NCBI GenBank assembly: GCA_949127645.1
Contig: CASBQM010000823.1
Coordinates: 1-19,360 of the forward strand
Direction of reading: 5' to 3'
Source of the DNA: Synechococcales cyanobacterium PMM_0036
GTDB taxonomy: Bacteria; Cyanobacteriota; Cyanobacteriia; Elainellales; Elainellaceae
Length of the DNA stretch: 19,360 bases
Part shown: positions 1 through 6,582 of the stretch, piece after piece
Position numbering within the stretch: position 1 is the stretch's first letter
How the letters are laid out: the number at the start of each line of letters is the position of its first letter
The notes under the pieces: model-generated
What the model was told of the DNA's origin: nothing
Databases searched by the model: none
What the model saw: the letters and a program-made list of their open reading frames with translations, nothing else
Made by a program: the position numbers and the translations under genes

Positions 1-940
1 CGGTGACTGCGTTGATTACAATTTGCGCTGAGCCAACGAAGAAGTCTCGATCGATCGTCTCTAACGTATCGCTGGGCTGGTGGTAGTGGGGATTGCGAAA
101 GTTGGCAGTGTCGGTGAGCAAGACTGCGCCAATGCCTTCTTTCCAGAAGGGCGTGTGATCACTGCGAACCAGATCGGGCGAGAGTCCGCCTAGGGTGGGA
201 ATAGAGAGGGTTAAAACTTGAGGCAAATTCTCCCTTCCAGCTTGGCTCAAGCTTTGGGTCAGGTCGGGGTGTCCTTGGTCGCCGATCGCCGCTAAAAACT
301 CCCCTTTGTCTACGGGCGGCTGAATGGGTAAGGGTGGGTAAGACTGGCATCCCGCCTCGTGGCAGGTGTAGCCAATCATGTCCATAATCACGGCTCCCTG
401 AATCGTTTCAGGCTGGAGCGTTTCGACAAAGGCTTGGCTGCCGAGCAGTCCTTCTTCTTCTAAATCAAAAAAGGCAAGCTGGAGCGATCGCGGGGTGGGT
501 TTCTGCCCCAGCATTCTCGCCGCCTCCAGCACCGCTGCGACTGCTGTAGCGTTGTCGTCAGATCCGGGGGCAAGCGCCACTGTGTCGTAGTGGGCACCCA
601 GCAAAATTGCGCCCAACTGCGGATCAGCGCCCGATCGCTCTGCCAGAATGTTGATGCCGCTTAAGCCCTGAGCCTGAAACTCCTGGAGGTGCGCTGTCCA
701 TCCAGCGCTCTGTAATTCTTGCAGGATGTAGTTCCGAGCTTTTTGACGATCGCCTTCTTCAAATCGCTTGAAGGACAAAGCCTCTACGTCTGCCCACAGC
801 CGCTGAGCATTGACCGCAGGTAGAGCAGCTTGCGGATATTCGGCTACAGCAGGCGATCGCGTGTTGACTTGATGCCAGCCTACAAGAATGCTGAGGATTG
901 TGGCGGCGATGAGAATTAGGAGGAGCGATCGGAGTTTCAT
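1..940 (-). CDS. M28 family zinc metallopeptidase (aminopeptidase-like), C-terminus cut by window edge
   Basis: An open frame starts at the ATG at 940 and runs off the left edge after 313 codons without a stop. Residues 1-25 begin with a basic MKLR and then a long hydrophobic stretch, so the protein is probably exported or anchored in the membrane. The M28 (peptidase family M28, di-zinc) metal ligands are all visible: H117 in GAHYD, D129 in SDDNA, the E161-E162 pair in EEEGLLGS (general base and zinc ligand), D187 in VIMDMIGY and H287 in HYHQPSD. Their spacing fits secreted aminopeptidases such as that of Streptomyces griseus. The exact substrate cannot be read; the usual family role is removal of N-terminal residues from peptides. 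The gene lies 59 bases downstream of the ParB-like gene on the same strand, but no functional link is evident. No clear Shine-Dalgarno sequence precedes the start. Confidence 0.93.
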   Translation of the reverse strand, partial: MKLRSLLLILIAATILSILVGWHQVNTRSPAVAEYPQAALPAVNAQRLWADVEALSFKRFEEGDRQKARNYILQELQSAGWTAHLQEFQAQGLSGINILAERSGADPQLGAILLGAHYDTVALAPGSDDNATAVAAVLEAARMLGQKPTPRSLQLAFFDLEEEGLLGSQAFVETLQPETIQGAVIMDMIGYTCHEAGCQSYPPLPIQPPVDKGEFLAAIGDQGHPDLTQSLSQAGRENLPQVLTLSIPTLGGLSPDLVRSDHTPFWKEGIGAVLLTDTANFRNPHYHQPSDTLETIDRDFFVGSAQIVINAVT

Positions 941-999
941 CGCTGGTTTTCTTGAGTTAGATGTATTTTCGGAGGCTTGATTTTCCGAGGAGCGTCAGC

Positions 1000-1911
1000 T
1001 CAAATTTCTCCAATTTGCTTGAGGTAATTGAGTGTTCCTTGAGCAAATCCTGGAACCTTATGTTCAGCGCCTGCCTTTGCTTTTGCTGATCGCTCTAGGT
1101 TTGCCCAAGTTAGTGTTTTTCCTGGTTGCTTCCAGTGGGCGATCGCTTTGAGCGCAGATTCAATCTGCGGTTTCTGGGCACCCACCTGCTGGAGAAGATC
1201 CATAATTTCTCGATCGTTAGCAGTCAACAGATTAATTTGAGTCCCATTAAATGAGGGTAAAGATTTCGATCGTGAACCTATTGATCTCAAACCCAAAAAT
1301 TCTATCTGCTCTCGCAGTTCATTGATTTGTGCAGATAATTCTGGTATTTCAGAGAATCTGCTGGACAAATGATCTAAGCCGTAGTGCAGGGTCTTGAGCT
1401 TATCATCAAAAGCTTCTTTGAACTTGTCTAGAGACGAAGCTAGAACTTGTTTAATTGAATCGGCGGTTGCCTGTAGCTTGCGATCGATCATCTGTTCAAG
1501 ATCAGGCGATTCAACTGAATGCTGTTCGTTTCTATCTGGCGCATAAATTAAGGAGCCAAACAACTGAGAGAACTCCGACTTAGCTATTAAAGCTTGTTCG
1601 TCCGTCATGTCAAAAACCCAAGCCCACAGCATCTCAATATCGAGTTTTTGTGCAACTTGTAGCCACTCAGCGCCATAAACTAACTCATACTCAGTATCAT
1701 CACTGTAGCTCTCAGTACGGCGTAAAATTAGTGAGGCTAAATTACTCTGATGCTGTAAGAGGCTGCTCTCAATAGCTTGCGATCGCTCCAGAGAAATTTC
1801 TTGCTTTTCAGAATCGGGAAGAGCGATCTGAAAAGTATAAACTTTCCCGTGATTAATGGGAATAATCCCTAAGTTTTTGCTGATGAGTTCGCGCCGAATT
1901 TCCTGACTCAT
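1000..1911 (-). CDS. Degenerate ParB-like protein (Srx/ParB fold plus coiled coil), partner of the nuclease-ParA fusion
   Basis: I place the start at the ATG at 1911 (303 residues) because AGGAG lies 7 bases upstream (1919-1923), overlapping the TAG stop of the preceding gene. A TTG at 1938 would add nine residues and a 17-base overlap. Residues about 35-118 align by eye with the ParB N-terminal domain: a helix like 'eLaeSI..hG', a strand, then YELVYGAEWLQVAQKL where ParB has yeivAGERRwrAAk, then a strand and DMTDEQALIAKSEF where ParB has lsdeealelallEN. The CTP-contacting GERR motif is replaced by GAEW, and the ENxQR box is degenerate. Residues 137-207 look like a coiled coil. No central ParB helix-turn-helix is recognisable. 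The C-terminal 80 residues (from NLLTANDREIMDLLQQVG) form a helical domain I do not recognise. It lies next to a ParA gene and is translationally coupled to it. The ParB assignment is inference from pattern and context; DNA or CTP binding is not assured. Confidence 0.62.
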   Translation of the reverse strand: MSQEIRRELISKNLGIIPINHGKVYTFQIALPDSEKQEISLERSQAIESSLLQHQSNLASLILRRTESYSDDTEYELVYGAEWLQVAQKLDIEMLWAWVFDMTDEQALIAKSEFSQLFGSLIYAPDRNEQHSVESPDLEQMIDRKLQATADSIKQVLASSLDKFKEAFDDKLKTLHYGLDHLSSRFSEIPELSAQINELREQIEFLGLRSIGSRSKSLPSFNGTQINLLTANDREIMDLLQQVGAQKPQIESALKAIAHWKQPGKTLTWANLERSAKAKAGAEHKVPGFAQGTLNYLKQIGEI

Positions 1912-1921
1912 ATAAAAACTC

Positions 1922-3409
1922 CTATTGGATACTGCCAATTAAATGAGAGGCAAGCCTGTCATATCTCTCCATAGCTTTTTGGGCGGCTTCACGCTCTTGA
2001 GAACTCAGGTGATCATCAAATTCAGCCTCTTGAATGGGATAGCCCTTTTCGGGACATTGAGAAACAATGTTAAGCCTAGGAATCCAAGTTTCTTCAGGAA
2101 AGATATTAACCTGACTACCGCCATCAGTTTTCTCCAAAATATCTTTCAATTTCTCTAACATAGAAAGATTAAAGCTATTCGATCGCTGATCATACATACT
2201 AATCGCTACTCCCAAAATAGGGAGTGGATCGTCTTTATAATTTCCGACTTCTTGAGCCTGAGCAAGAACGTACTCTAGGGCGCGAATGGGATAGGATGAG
2301 AGCTGAGTGGGAACTAAAATCCCGTTAGATGCCATTAAAGAAATACGATTGACTTTGCCGAAAGAAGGAGGCGGATCAATGAAAACGAAGTCATAGCTAT
2401 GATTCTTTAATTTTTTTGCCAAAACGCGATCGCTATCTACCATTTGAGTCAAATCATTTTCCATTCGACTCAGACGAATGTGAGAAGGAATGACATCAAG
2501 TTGAAGATCATTATGACTCCAGCGCTTCGAGTAAATTACGTCCTCAAGTTTGACTCTAGGATCGATCAATAGATGCGTAATGTCTTTTTTTCTGGCAAGC
2601 TCTACGTCATTCAATGGATCAATACCTAGACCTGTAGATAAGTTTGCCTGGGCATCAATATCAATTAGCAAAACGCGCTTGCCAAGTCTTGCTAGGGATG
2701 CTGCTAGATTAATCGTTAAGGTTGTCTTACCAACTCCGCCCTTATTGTTGAAAACCGTGATGATCATTGATTTATTTCTCCTTTGAATCAGATTAGATTC
2801 CTTCTGCAAGGATTGAGAACTTAGCTCCGGCTGTTCTTCAAATAAAGAAAGCATGCTTTGATTGCCGAATGCTTCAGCAACCCGTATTAGAAACTTCTGA
2901 TTAATGCGCTGCTGATTATTTAAAATTACATTGCACACCTTTAGACAGGTTGCCCTACAAAGCAGATTGTGAAACAACCTAAAGTTTTCAACTAACTCAC
3001 TGGCTGAATAGTTTGCAATAACAACGATCTGATCCTGATGTCTACGCTGGTCTTGATATCTACAAAGTAGCTGAAAGCTAGAGCCATTGGTAAGCAGCCC
3101 AAGCATCGCACCTACCTTGCGCATATACCGATTAATTTGCCAGCCATGTTGATTGATTGGTTTGTCAGGTGCTTTAACCTCAATCACTAGAAATGGAGGG
3201 CAGTGGAGCTTAAATTCTTCAGGATAGATGAGAAAGTCAAGCTTTGAATTCCCGAAACTGACCTGCGATCGCCAGTCTCCACTTTCATACCCTAGCCACT
3301 GCAAGAGAGGAACAATAATTTTATGCTCTACTTCTGCCTCGCTGCTCTCTGGAGCGATCGACTTTAGGAATTCTAGCTTCGATGAGTCGTCTGAGGTAGA
3401 GATGGGCAT
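1922..3409 (-). CDS. HsdR-type PD-(D/E)XK nuclease domain fused to ParA-family ATPase
   Basis: This single frame of 495 residues carries two domains. Residues 11-150 resemble the type I restriction HsdR N-terminal domain (HSDR_N): a glutamate-rich helix (E24, E26, E28), D58 in KLDFLIY, E77-x-K79 in VIEVKA, and the QxxxY motif Q91-INR-Y95, so the nuclease site appears intact. After a linker, residues 215-495 form a full ParA/MinD-type ATPase. It has the deviant Walker A KGGVGKTT (signature K223, K228), Walker A' LLIDIDAQANLS with D252, and Walker B DFVFID ending at D345. A ParA ATPase normally dimerises on DNA with ATP to position plasmids or chromosomes together with ParB, which matches the coupled downstream gene. 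No helicase motor, HsdM or HsdS lies nearby, so it is not a restriction enzyme subunit. ATG at 3409 is the only AUG for the full frame and has a poor ribosome site (GGAG about 16 bases away). By eye the gene is more AT-rich than its neighbours, though it contains HIP1 sites. Domain calls are firm; the biological role is unknown. Confidence 0.88.
   Translation of the reverse strand: MPISTSDDSSKLEFLKSIAPESSEAEVEHKIIVPLLQWLGYESGDWRSQVSFGNSKLDFLIYPEEFKLHCPPFLVIEVKAPDKPINQHGWQINRYMRKVGAMLGLLTNGSSFQLLCRYQDQRRHQDQIVVIANYSASELVENFRLFHNLLCRATCLKVCNVILNNQQRINQKFLIRVAEAFGNQSMLSLFEEQPELSSQSLQKESNLIQRRNKSMIITVFNNKGGVGKTTLTINLAASLARLGKRVLLIDIDAQANLSTGLGIDPLNDVELARKKDITHLLIDPRVKLEDVIYSKRWSHNDLQLDVIPSHIRLSRMENDLTQMVDSDRVLAKKLKNHSYDFVFIDPPPSFGKVNRISLMASNGILVPTQLSSYPIRALEYVLAQAQEVGNYKDDPLPILGVAISMYDQRSNSFNLSMLEKLKDILEKTDGGSQVNIFPEETWIPRLNIVSQCPEKGYPIQEAEFDDHLSSQEREAAQKAMERYDRLASHLIGSIQ
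2778..2784 (-). promoter_or_regulatory. Internal Shine-Dalgarno before the ParA domain of the fusion gene
   Basis: On the minus strand AAAGGAG lies 10 bases before the in-frame ATG at 2767 (M215). That ATG is exactly where the ParA domain begins (MIITVFNNKGGVGKTT). This ribosome site looks better than the one at the start of the full gene. It could yield a separate ParA of 281 residues, or it could be a relic of a once separate parA gene. Whether it is used cannot be told from sequence. Confidence 0.4.
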
Positions 3410-3464
3410 CAGCAGAATTAACTCGCTCCGGCATTTGAGTAGCGTTCCTACTTTAGCTAATTAA

Positions 3465-3917
3465 CTAACTTTTTACCCATCCATCCGATCGCTTCAGCAC
3501 CGCCATATCTTCTGCATCCAACTCGACAGGTATGCCGCTGCGGATGAGTTCAGCAAAGTCTTCGTTGGGCACCATGATGCACAGGGCATAAAGGCGACCG
3601 TCGCCCGTGTTTTCGATGCCGTGGGTGCCCGTAGGCGGCACAAGAATGCTGTCACCTGCTTGGATGGGCACATTCTTTCCGTCACAGTTGGCGATGCCCT
3701 CTCCCTTGAGGACAAAAAACATTTCTACGGCAAGTTGATGGCGATTGGGTGGGGTTTTACCGCCCTTATCAAAGATCTCAACACAGTAGGTGAGGGACAT
3801 ATTGGCTACTACCGGATCGAAGACGATCGCCAGTCGATTGGTGTCTTTCGCGCTGATGCGGTATGCCTGATAGTCTTTGGGAGTCTTGACTACTGGAATG
3901 ACGCAGGTCGTGTCCAT
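3465..3917 (-). CDS. Small cupin-domain protein
   Basis: This is a single-domain cupin of 150 residues from the ATG at 3917, chosen because GGAG sits 6 bases upstream (3924-3927). An ATG four codons earlier (3929) lacks a good site. Cupin motif 1 is present as GKTPPNRHQLAVE..., with H60 and E65 kept but the second histidine of the HxH replaced by L62. Motif 2 is canonical as GDSILVPPTGTHGIEN, with H99. Three metal ligands therefore remain (H60, E65, H99), so metal binding is plausible. Such proteins act as dioxygenases, isomerases, decarboxylases or small-molecule binders, and the sequence does not decide which. The gene begins 19 bases after the cysteine hydrolase stop and is probably the third gene of a RidA-hydrolase-cupin operon, which suggests an auxiliary enzyme for the same metabolite. 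The nuclease-ParA gene follows 55 bases downstream on the same strand. Confidence 0.88.
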   Translation of the reverse strand: MDTTCVIPVVKTPKDYQAYRISAKDTNRLAIVFDPVVANMSLTYCVEIFDKGGKTPPNRHQLAVEMFFVLKGEGIANCDGKNVPIQAGDSILVPPTGTHGIENTGDGRLYALCIMVPNEDFAELIRSGIPVELDAEDMAVLKRSDGWVKS

Positions 3918-3936
3918 TGGAATCTCCATTAAAGGT

Positions 3937-4722
3937 CTAGCGATCGCCTATTGCACCTATTGCCCTCACACCTATTGCCCCCACAATAGCGTGGGAATCT
4001 GTGACAAAACCAAAGCACTGATTTACGTTGTAGAGCGTCGCTTTGAGGCAATATTCTGGTGAAGTCGTCGCTGTACAGTCGCGTACCAAAATGCAGTCGT
4101 AGCCTAAAAAATTCGCGTCTTGCAGCGTTGCCATGACGCACTGATCGGCGTTGACCCCAGCAAAAAACAGGGTAGTGCGTCCCAGGTTCCGCAGAATGCT
4201 GTCTAGCGGCGTATCCCAAAAGCCGCTCATCCGGTACTTATCGACGTAAATATCATGGGGTTCCTGAATCAGTTCATCTACTACCGCCGCTGCCCAGCTC
4301 TCTTTCATTAAGACAGGTGCGCCGCTGGGCAAGGGATCGCCTAGTCCCACGCCCTCGCCCGTGGGATTGTAGACGTGACGCAAACCAGCGCTAATATTGA
4401 GCAAATCGGGTCGGTTGCCCCAGTTGAGCCAGACGATCGGCACTTGGGCTTGACGCAGCTCTGGCACGAACGACTTGAGGGGGGCGATCGCTTCTCTCGC
4501 CGGAGTCACGTCTACCCCAATATGCGCCAGCCAGCCATCTGGGTGACAAAAATCGTTTTGCATATCGATTATTACCACCGCCGCTTTTGCCAAGTCTAGC
4601 CGCAGGGTTTTGGTTTCGGTGGGCAAAACGATCGGACGAGGCGGCAAAGGCGGACGAGTGATGTCTGCCGTTTGAGCATCGACTGTCCAGGCGTTGGGCG
4701 GAACTCCGAGCGATCGAGCCAT
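3937..4722 (-). CDS. Isochorismatase-superfamily cysteine hydrolase, RutB-like amidohydrolase
   Basis: The protein has 261 residues from the ATG at 4722. A GTG at 4800 would add 26 unconserved-looking residues, and neither start has a convincing ribosome site. The catalytic triad is D53 (IIDMQND), K162 (DKYRMSGF) and C195 (GVNADQC). The spacings of 109 and 33 residues equal those of E. coli RutB (D24, K133, C166, from memory). The stretches SGFWDTPLDSILRNLG and TLQDANFLGYD also follow RutB closely. RutB hydrolyses ureidoacrylate in the Rut pyrimidine pathway; relatives act on biuret, triuret and other amides. The RidA-like gene just upstream echoes the rutB-rutC pair, but rutA, rutD, rutF and rutG are absent from the window, so a ureide or related amide is a reasonable guess and no more. 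The last 15 or so residues (VGAIGVRAIGAIGDR) are encoded by a short DNA repeat and probably lie outside the fold. Confidence 0.88.
   Translation of the reverse strand: MARSLGVPPNAWTVDAQTADITRPPLPPRPIVLPTETKTLRLDLAKAAVVIIDMQNDFCHPDGWLAHIGVDVTPAREAIAPLKSFVPELRQAQVPIVWLNWGNRPDLLNISAGLRHVYNPTGEGVGLGDPLPSGAPVLMKESWAAAVVDELIQEPHDIYVDKYRMSGFWDTPLDSILRNLGRTTLFFAGVNADQCVMATLQDANFLGYDCILVRDCTATTSPEYCLKATLYNVNQCFGFVTDSHAIVGAIGVRAIGAIGDR
3947..3978. repeat. Three copies of CCTATTGC at the 3' end of the hydrolase gene
   Basis: CCTATTGC occurs at 3947-3954, 3956-3963 and 3971-3978. On the coding (minus) strand it gives the repetitive tail AIG..AIGAIG of the cysteine hydrolase. It looks like slippage or expansion of a micro-repeat that lengthened the C-terminus. 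Confidence 0.7.
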
Positions 4723-4825
4723 AGCGTTTGAGTTGCGACAGAGGCAGGAGACAGAACATTCGTAGTCTGAAACGAGGTTGCGTTCAGTATTACAAGGCAC
4801 TTATCGTCCCAAGAGCAGCGAATCG

Positions 4826-5212
4826 CTAGCCGCAGTAGGCAATTAAATCGATTTCAATGTCGCCCATGCCTGCCAAACCCGTTACACCGATCGTCGTGCG
4901 CCCTGGCAGTTCATCGGGCTTGAAGTAGGAGGCGTAAATCTTGTTCACATCGTCGATGAAGCGAATATCCGTGAGAAAGATACGCGCCATGGTGACGCGA
5001 TCGAATCCTGATCCAGCATGATCAAGCACCATCTGCAAGTTTTTCATGACGCGATGGGTTTGCTCCTCGATCGATCCCAGGACAATCTTTCCGGTATCTG
5101 GATCTTGTGCGAGCTGCCCGGTGACAAACAAGAAATCCCCGGCTTGTATGGCGTGACAATAGGGCGAGACGGGAGAAAGGATGTCGTTGGGCAGGTTAAG
5201 GCGTTTGAACAC
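4826..5212 (-). CDS. RidA/YjgF/UK114 family enamine-imine deaminase-like protein
   Basis: The 128-residue length is typical of the family. The start is a GTG at 5212 with GGAG 6 bases upstream (5219-5222), a well-supported non-AUG start. R105 in GRTTIGV and E120 in DIEIDLIAY fall at the positions that hold the substrate carboxylate and the catalytic water in E. coli RidA, so the active site looks complete. RidA proteins hydrolyse reactive enamines or imines such as 2-aminoacrylate; RutC is the relative in pyrimidine breakdown. The gene is followed at about 100 bases by the RutB-like hydrolase and then the cupin, all on the same strand, which suggests it clears or processes an unstable intermediate of that pathway. 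General detoxification is the alternative. Confidence 0.93.
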   Translation of the reverse strand: MFKRLNLPNDILSPVSPYCHAIQAGDFLFVTGQLAQDPDTGKIVLGSIEEQTHRVMKNLQMVLDHAGSGFDRVTMARIFLTDIRFIDDVNKIYASYFKPDELPGRTTIGVTGLAGMGDIEIDLIAYCG

Positions 5213-5236
5213 GATCGGCTCCGGGGTGAGTGGGAA

Positions 5237-5268
5237 ATTTTAGATTTTAGATTTTAGAGAGATTTTAG
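5237..5268. repeat. Heptanucleotide tandem repeat ATTTTAG
   Basis: Three perfect head-to-tail copies of ATTTTAG lie at 5237-5257, with a fourth copy at 5262-5268 after AGAG. They sit between the MOSC gene stop and the RidA-like gene start, just upstream of its ribosome site. Short tandem heptamer repeats of this kind (STRR) are a known feature of cyanobacterial genomes. Confidence 0.8.
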
Positions 5269-5279
5269 GAGTTTTGCCA

Positions 5280-6059
5280 TTAGTATTCGGCTCTCACCCG
5301 ATCGCCCATACGCAAAATTTTTCCCGCTTCTGAGGGTGAAACAATGGTGTTTAAGGTCAGCTTATAAAAATGGTTGAACTGGGAGCGCGGCGCGCCATCG
5401 GGTAGAGCGGCTTCTCGATGGGCATTAAACTTGGCTTGAAAGTCGGGAGTGCGATCGCCCGTCCAGGGGTTGCGAGTAGGCACAATGCAGCGCTGGCAAG
5501 GATGGCTGCTCTTCAGCTCTACATCCCCAATCTGAAACGGGATACCTCCACCTATTGCGCTATAGATTTGATCTTCCCAGAAGGCAGGCGCATCGGCAAT
5601 TTCTAAATTGGCGCGAAATCTCTGGCGAGATTCCTCCAAGCCGATGCCAAACCAGGTGGCGATCGCCTCCAAACTCGCCACGCTGACGATCGTCGGACCC
5701 GAAGATTCTGTATCGTCGGGGAAACCCATGTGACGGTTTTGCGCCAGCGTTACCGGGAATCCAAAGTAGTCTGAAAACCAGCCCTCTAGAGCAGGGCGAT
5801 CGCCATCTAGATGAAAGGACTGCATCGCAGAATTACCTTCTAGCCAGAGTGTAATCATTCGAGCCTCTAGATCAAAGGCAGCCCGAATTTTGTGAATTTC
5901 AGCCTTACGCTTAGCGTTGACCAGCTTACCTTTTTCATCCAATAGGGCAAACTCACGATCGTGTGCTAGCGCCCCTCCTTGCCAAAGGCTAATTTGAGGA
6001 ACCTCTACGCCATCCAGTGACTTAATCGGATAAACGAGAATCTTGGCGAGATGGGGCAT
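5280..6059 (-). CDS. MOSC-domain protein (molybdenum cofactor sulfurase C-terminal-like)
   Basis: The protein has 259 residues from the ATG at 6059; the ribosome site is weak. Residues 1-110 match the MOSC N-terminal beta-barrel domain (LVYPIKSLDGVEV, HDREFALLDEKGKLVNAK). Residues 120-259 are the MOSC domain, with the conserved cysteine region HPCQRCIVPTRNPWTG (C188, C191) and an end of the usual form, IVSPSEAGKILRMGDRV. In characterised relatives (YcbX, mitochondrial mARC) a cysteine of this region carries the molybdenum cofactor in reductases acting on N-hydroxylated compounds. The length equals that of stand-alone MOSC proteins without the N-terminal NifS-like part of eukaryotic sulfurases. 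It is the most upstream gene of the minus-strand run ending at the M28 gene, but a 67-base repeat-bearing gap separates it from the RidA-like gene, so co-transcription is uncertain. Confidence 0.92.
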   Translation of the reverse strand: MPHLAKILVYPIKSLDGVEVPQISLWQGGALAHDREFALLDEKGKLVNAKRKAEIHKIRAAFDLEARMITLWLEGNSAMQSFHLDGDRPALEGWFSDYFGFPVTLAQNRHMGFPDDTESSGPTIVSVASLEAIATWFGIGLEESRQRFRANLEIADAPAFWEDQIYSAIGGGIPFQIGDVELKSSHPCQRCIVPTRNPWTGDRTPDFQAKFNAHREAALPDGAPRSQFNHFYKLTLNTIVSPSEAGKILRMGDRVRAEY

Positions 6060-6582
6060 GATTCTGGAAAGTGTCTGTAGGTAATCTACCCTAGCTAATT
6101 TACCCTAAAACTTAGCTGCTCAGACCATAAAAATGAATTCTTGCAGGTTAATTTTGGGTAGAGGCGATCGGTGATGTAAACCTAATTTCACAGACGATCG
6201 CGGGGTTCAGCCAATGCAGCATTTGAGGTAGGCTTCGGCACCTTAGTAATAACATTAACAAGGTGAAGTCTACAAACACACAACGCGAAAACCTATTGAC
6301 TTAGAGCCACGCCCCTGAGTATTGCTGTAGCGAGAGGCAGAGCGGCAAAACTCACGAGAACTGTCCCAAGCACCGCCTCTCAAAACCCGGTAGAGTTCGC
6401 CTTTTTCACCTCGTGGCTTACCGTGACTCGGTGCGTCTTTATAGTTGCCAATAATTTACCGAAAAAACAGGCGAGAGGTATGGAGCAGCACCCTCAATTC
6501 GTCACACCTATGGGTTATTGACTGCTATTGAATTGCGTGATAGCTCTAAGGAAAGCTTTTTCCTTTCGCAGATTTGTAGATC
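6060..6582. other. Intergenic region with a gene remnant and a 5' hairpin
   Basis: This 523-base divergent spacer separates the MOSC gene (minus) from the lectin-like gene (plus), so it should hold promoters for both. It contains the broken SUMF1-like tail described separately at 6270-6455. A 7-bp hairpin, AAGGAAA-gctt-TTTCCTT, lies at 6548-6565, 17 bases upstream of the lectin-like gene ATG, where it could affect translation. No recognisable complete gene, tRNA or insertion sequence is present. Confidence 0.6.
6270..6455 (-). pseudogene. C-terminal fragment of a formylglycine-generating-enzyme (SUMF1/FGE-sulfatase) family protein
   Basis: On the minus strand a 61-codon open stretch ends at a TAG (6270-6272) and is closed upstream by an in-frame TAA (6456-6458). 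It has no ATG near its start. Its translation contains ELYRVLRGGAWDSSREFCRS followed by ASRYSNTQGRGSKSIGFRVV and then CL. This is the signature C-terminal end of FGE-sulfatase domains (RVLRGGSW...CRSA.R......GFRVV). The preceding NYKDAPSHGKP matches the 'W..nY.gaP..G' part of the same fold. Everything N-terminal to that is missing or unrecognisable, so this is a truncated, decayed gene. Variable proteins of diversity-generating retroelements often end with this very segment, but no reverse transcriptase or template repeat is seen here. Confidence 0.75.

Noticed and set aside
1922..3409. Reading the fusion gene as a type I restriction HsdR subunit
   Set aside because: There are no helicase motifs and no HsdM or HsdS genes nearby; the C-terminal part is unmistakably ParA.
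3621..4062. Plus-strand frames opposite the cupin and cysteine hydrolase genes
   Set aside because: They are shadows of well-supported minus-strand genes, with unconvincing protein sequences.
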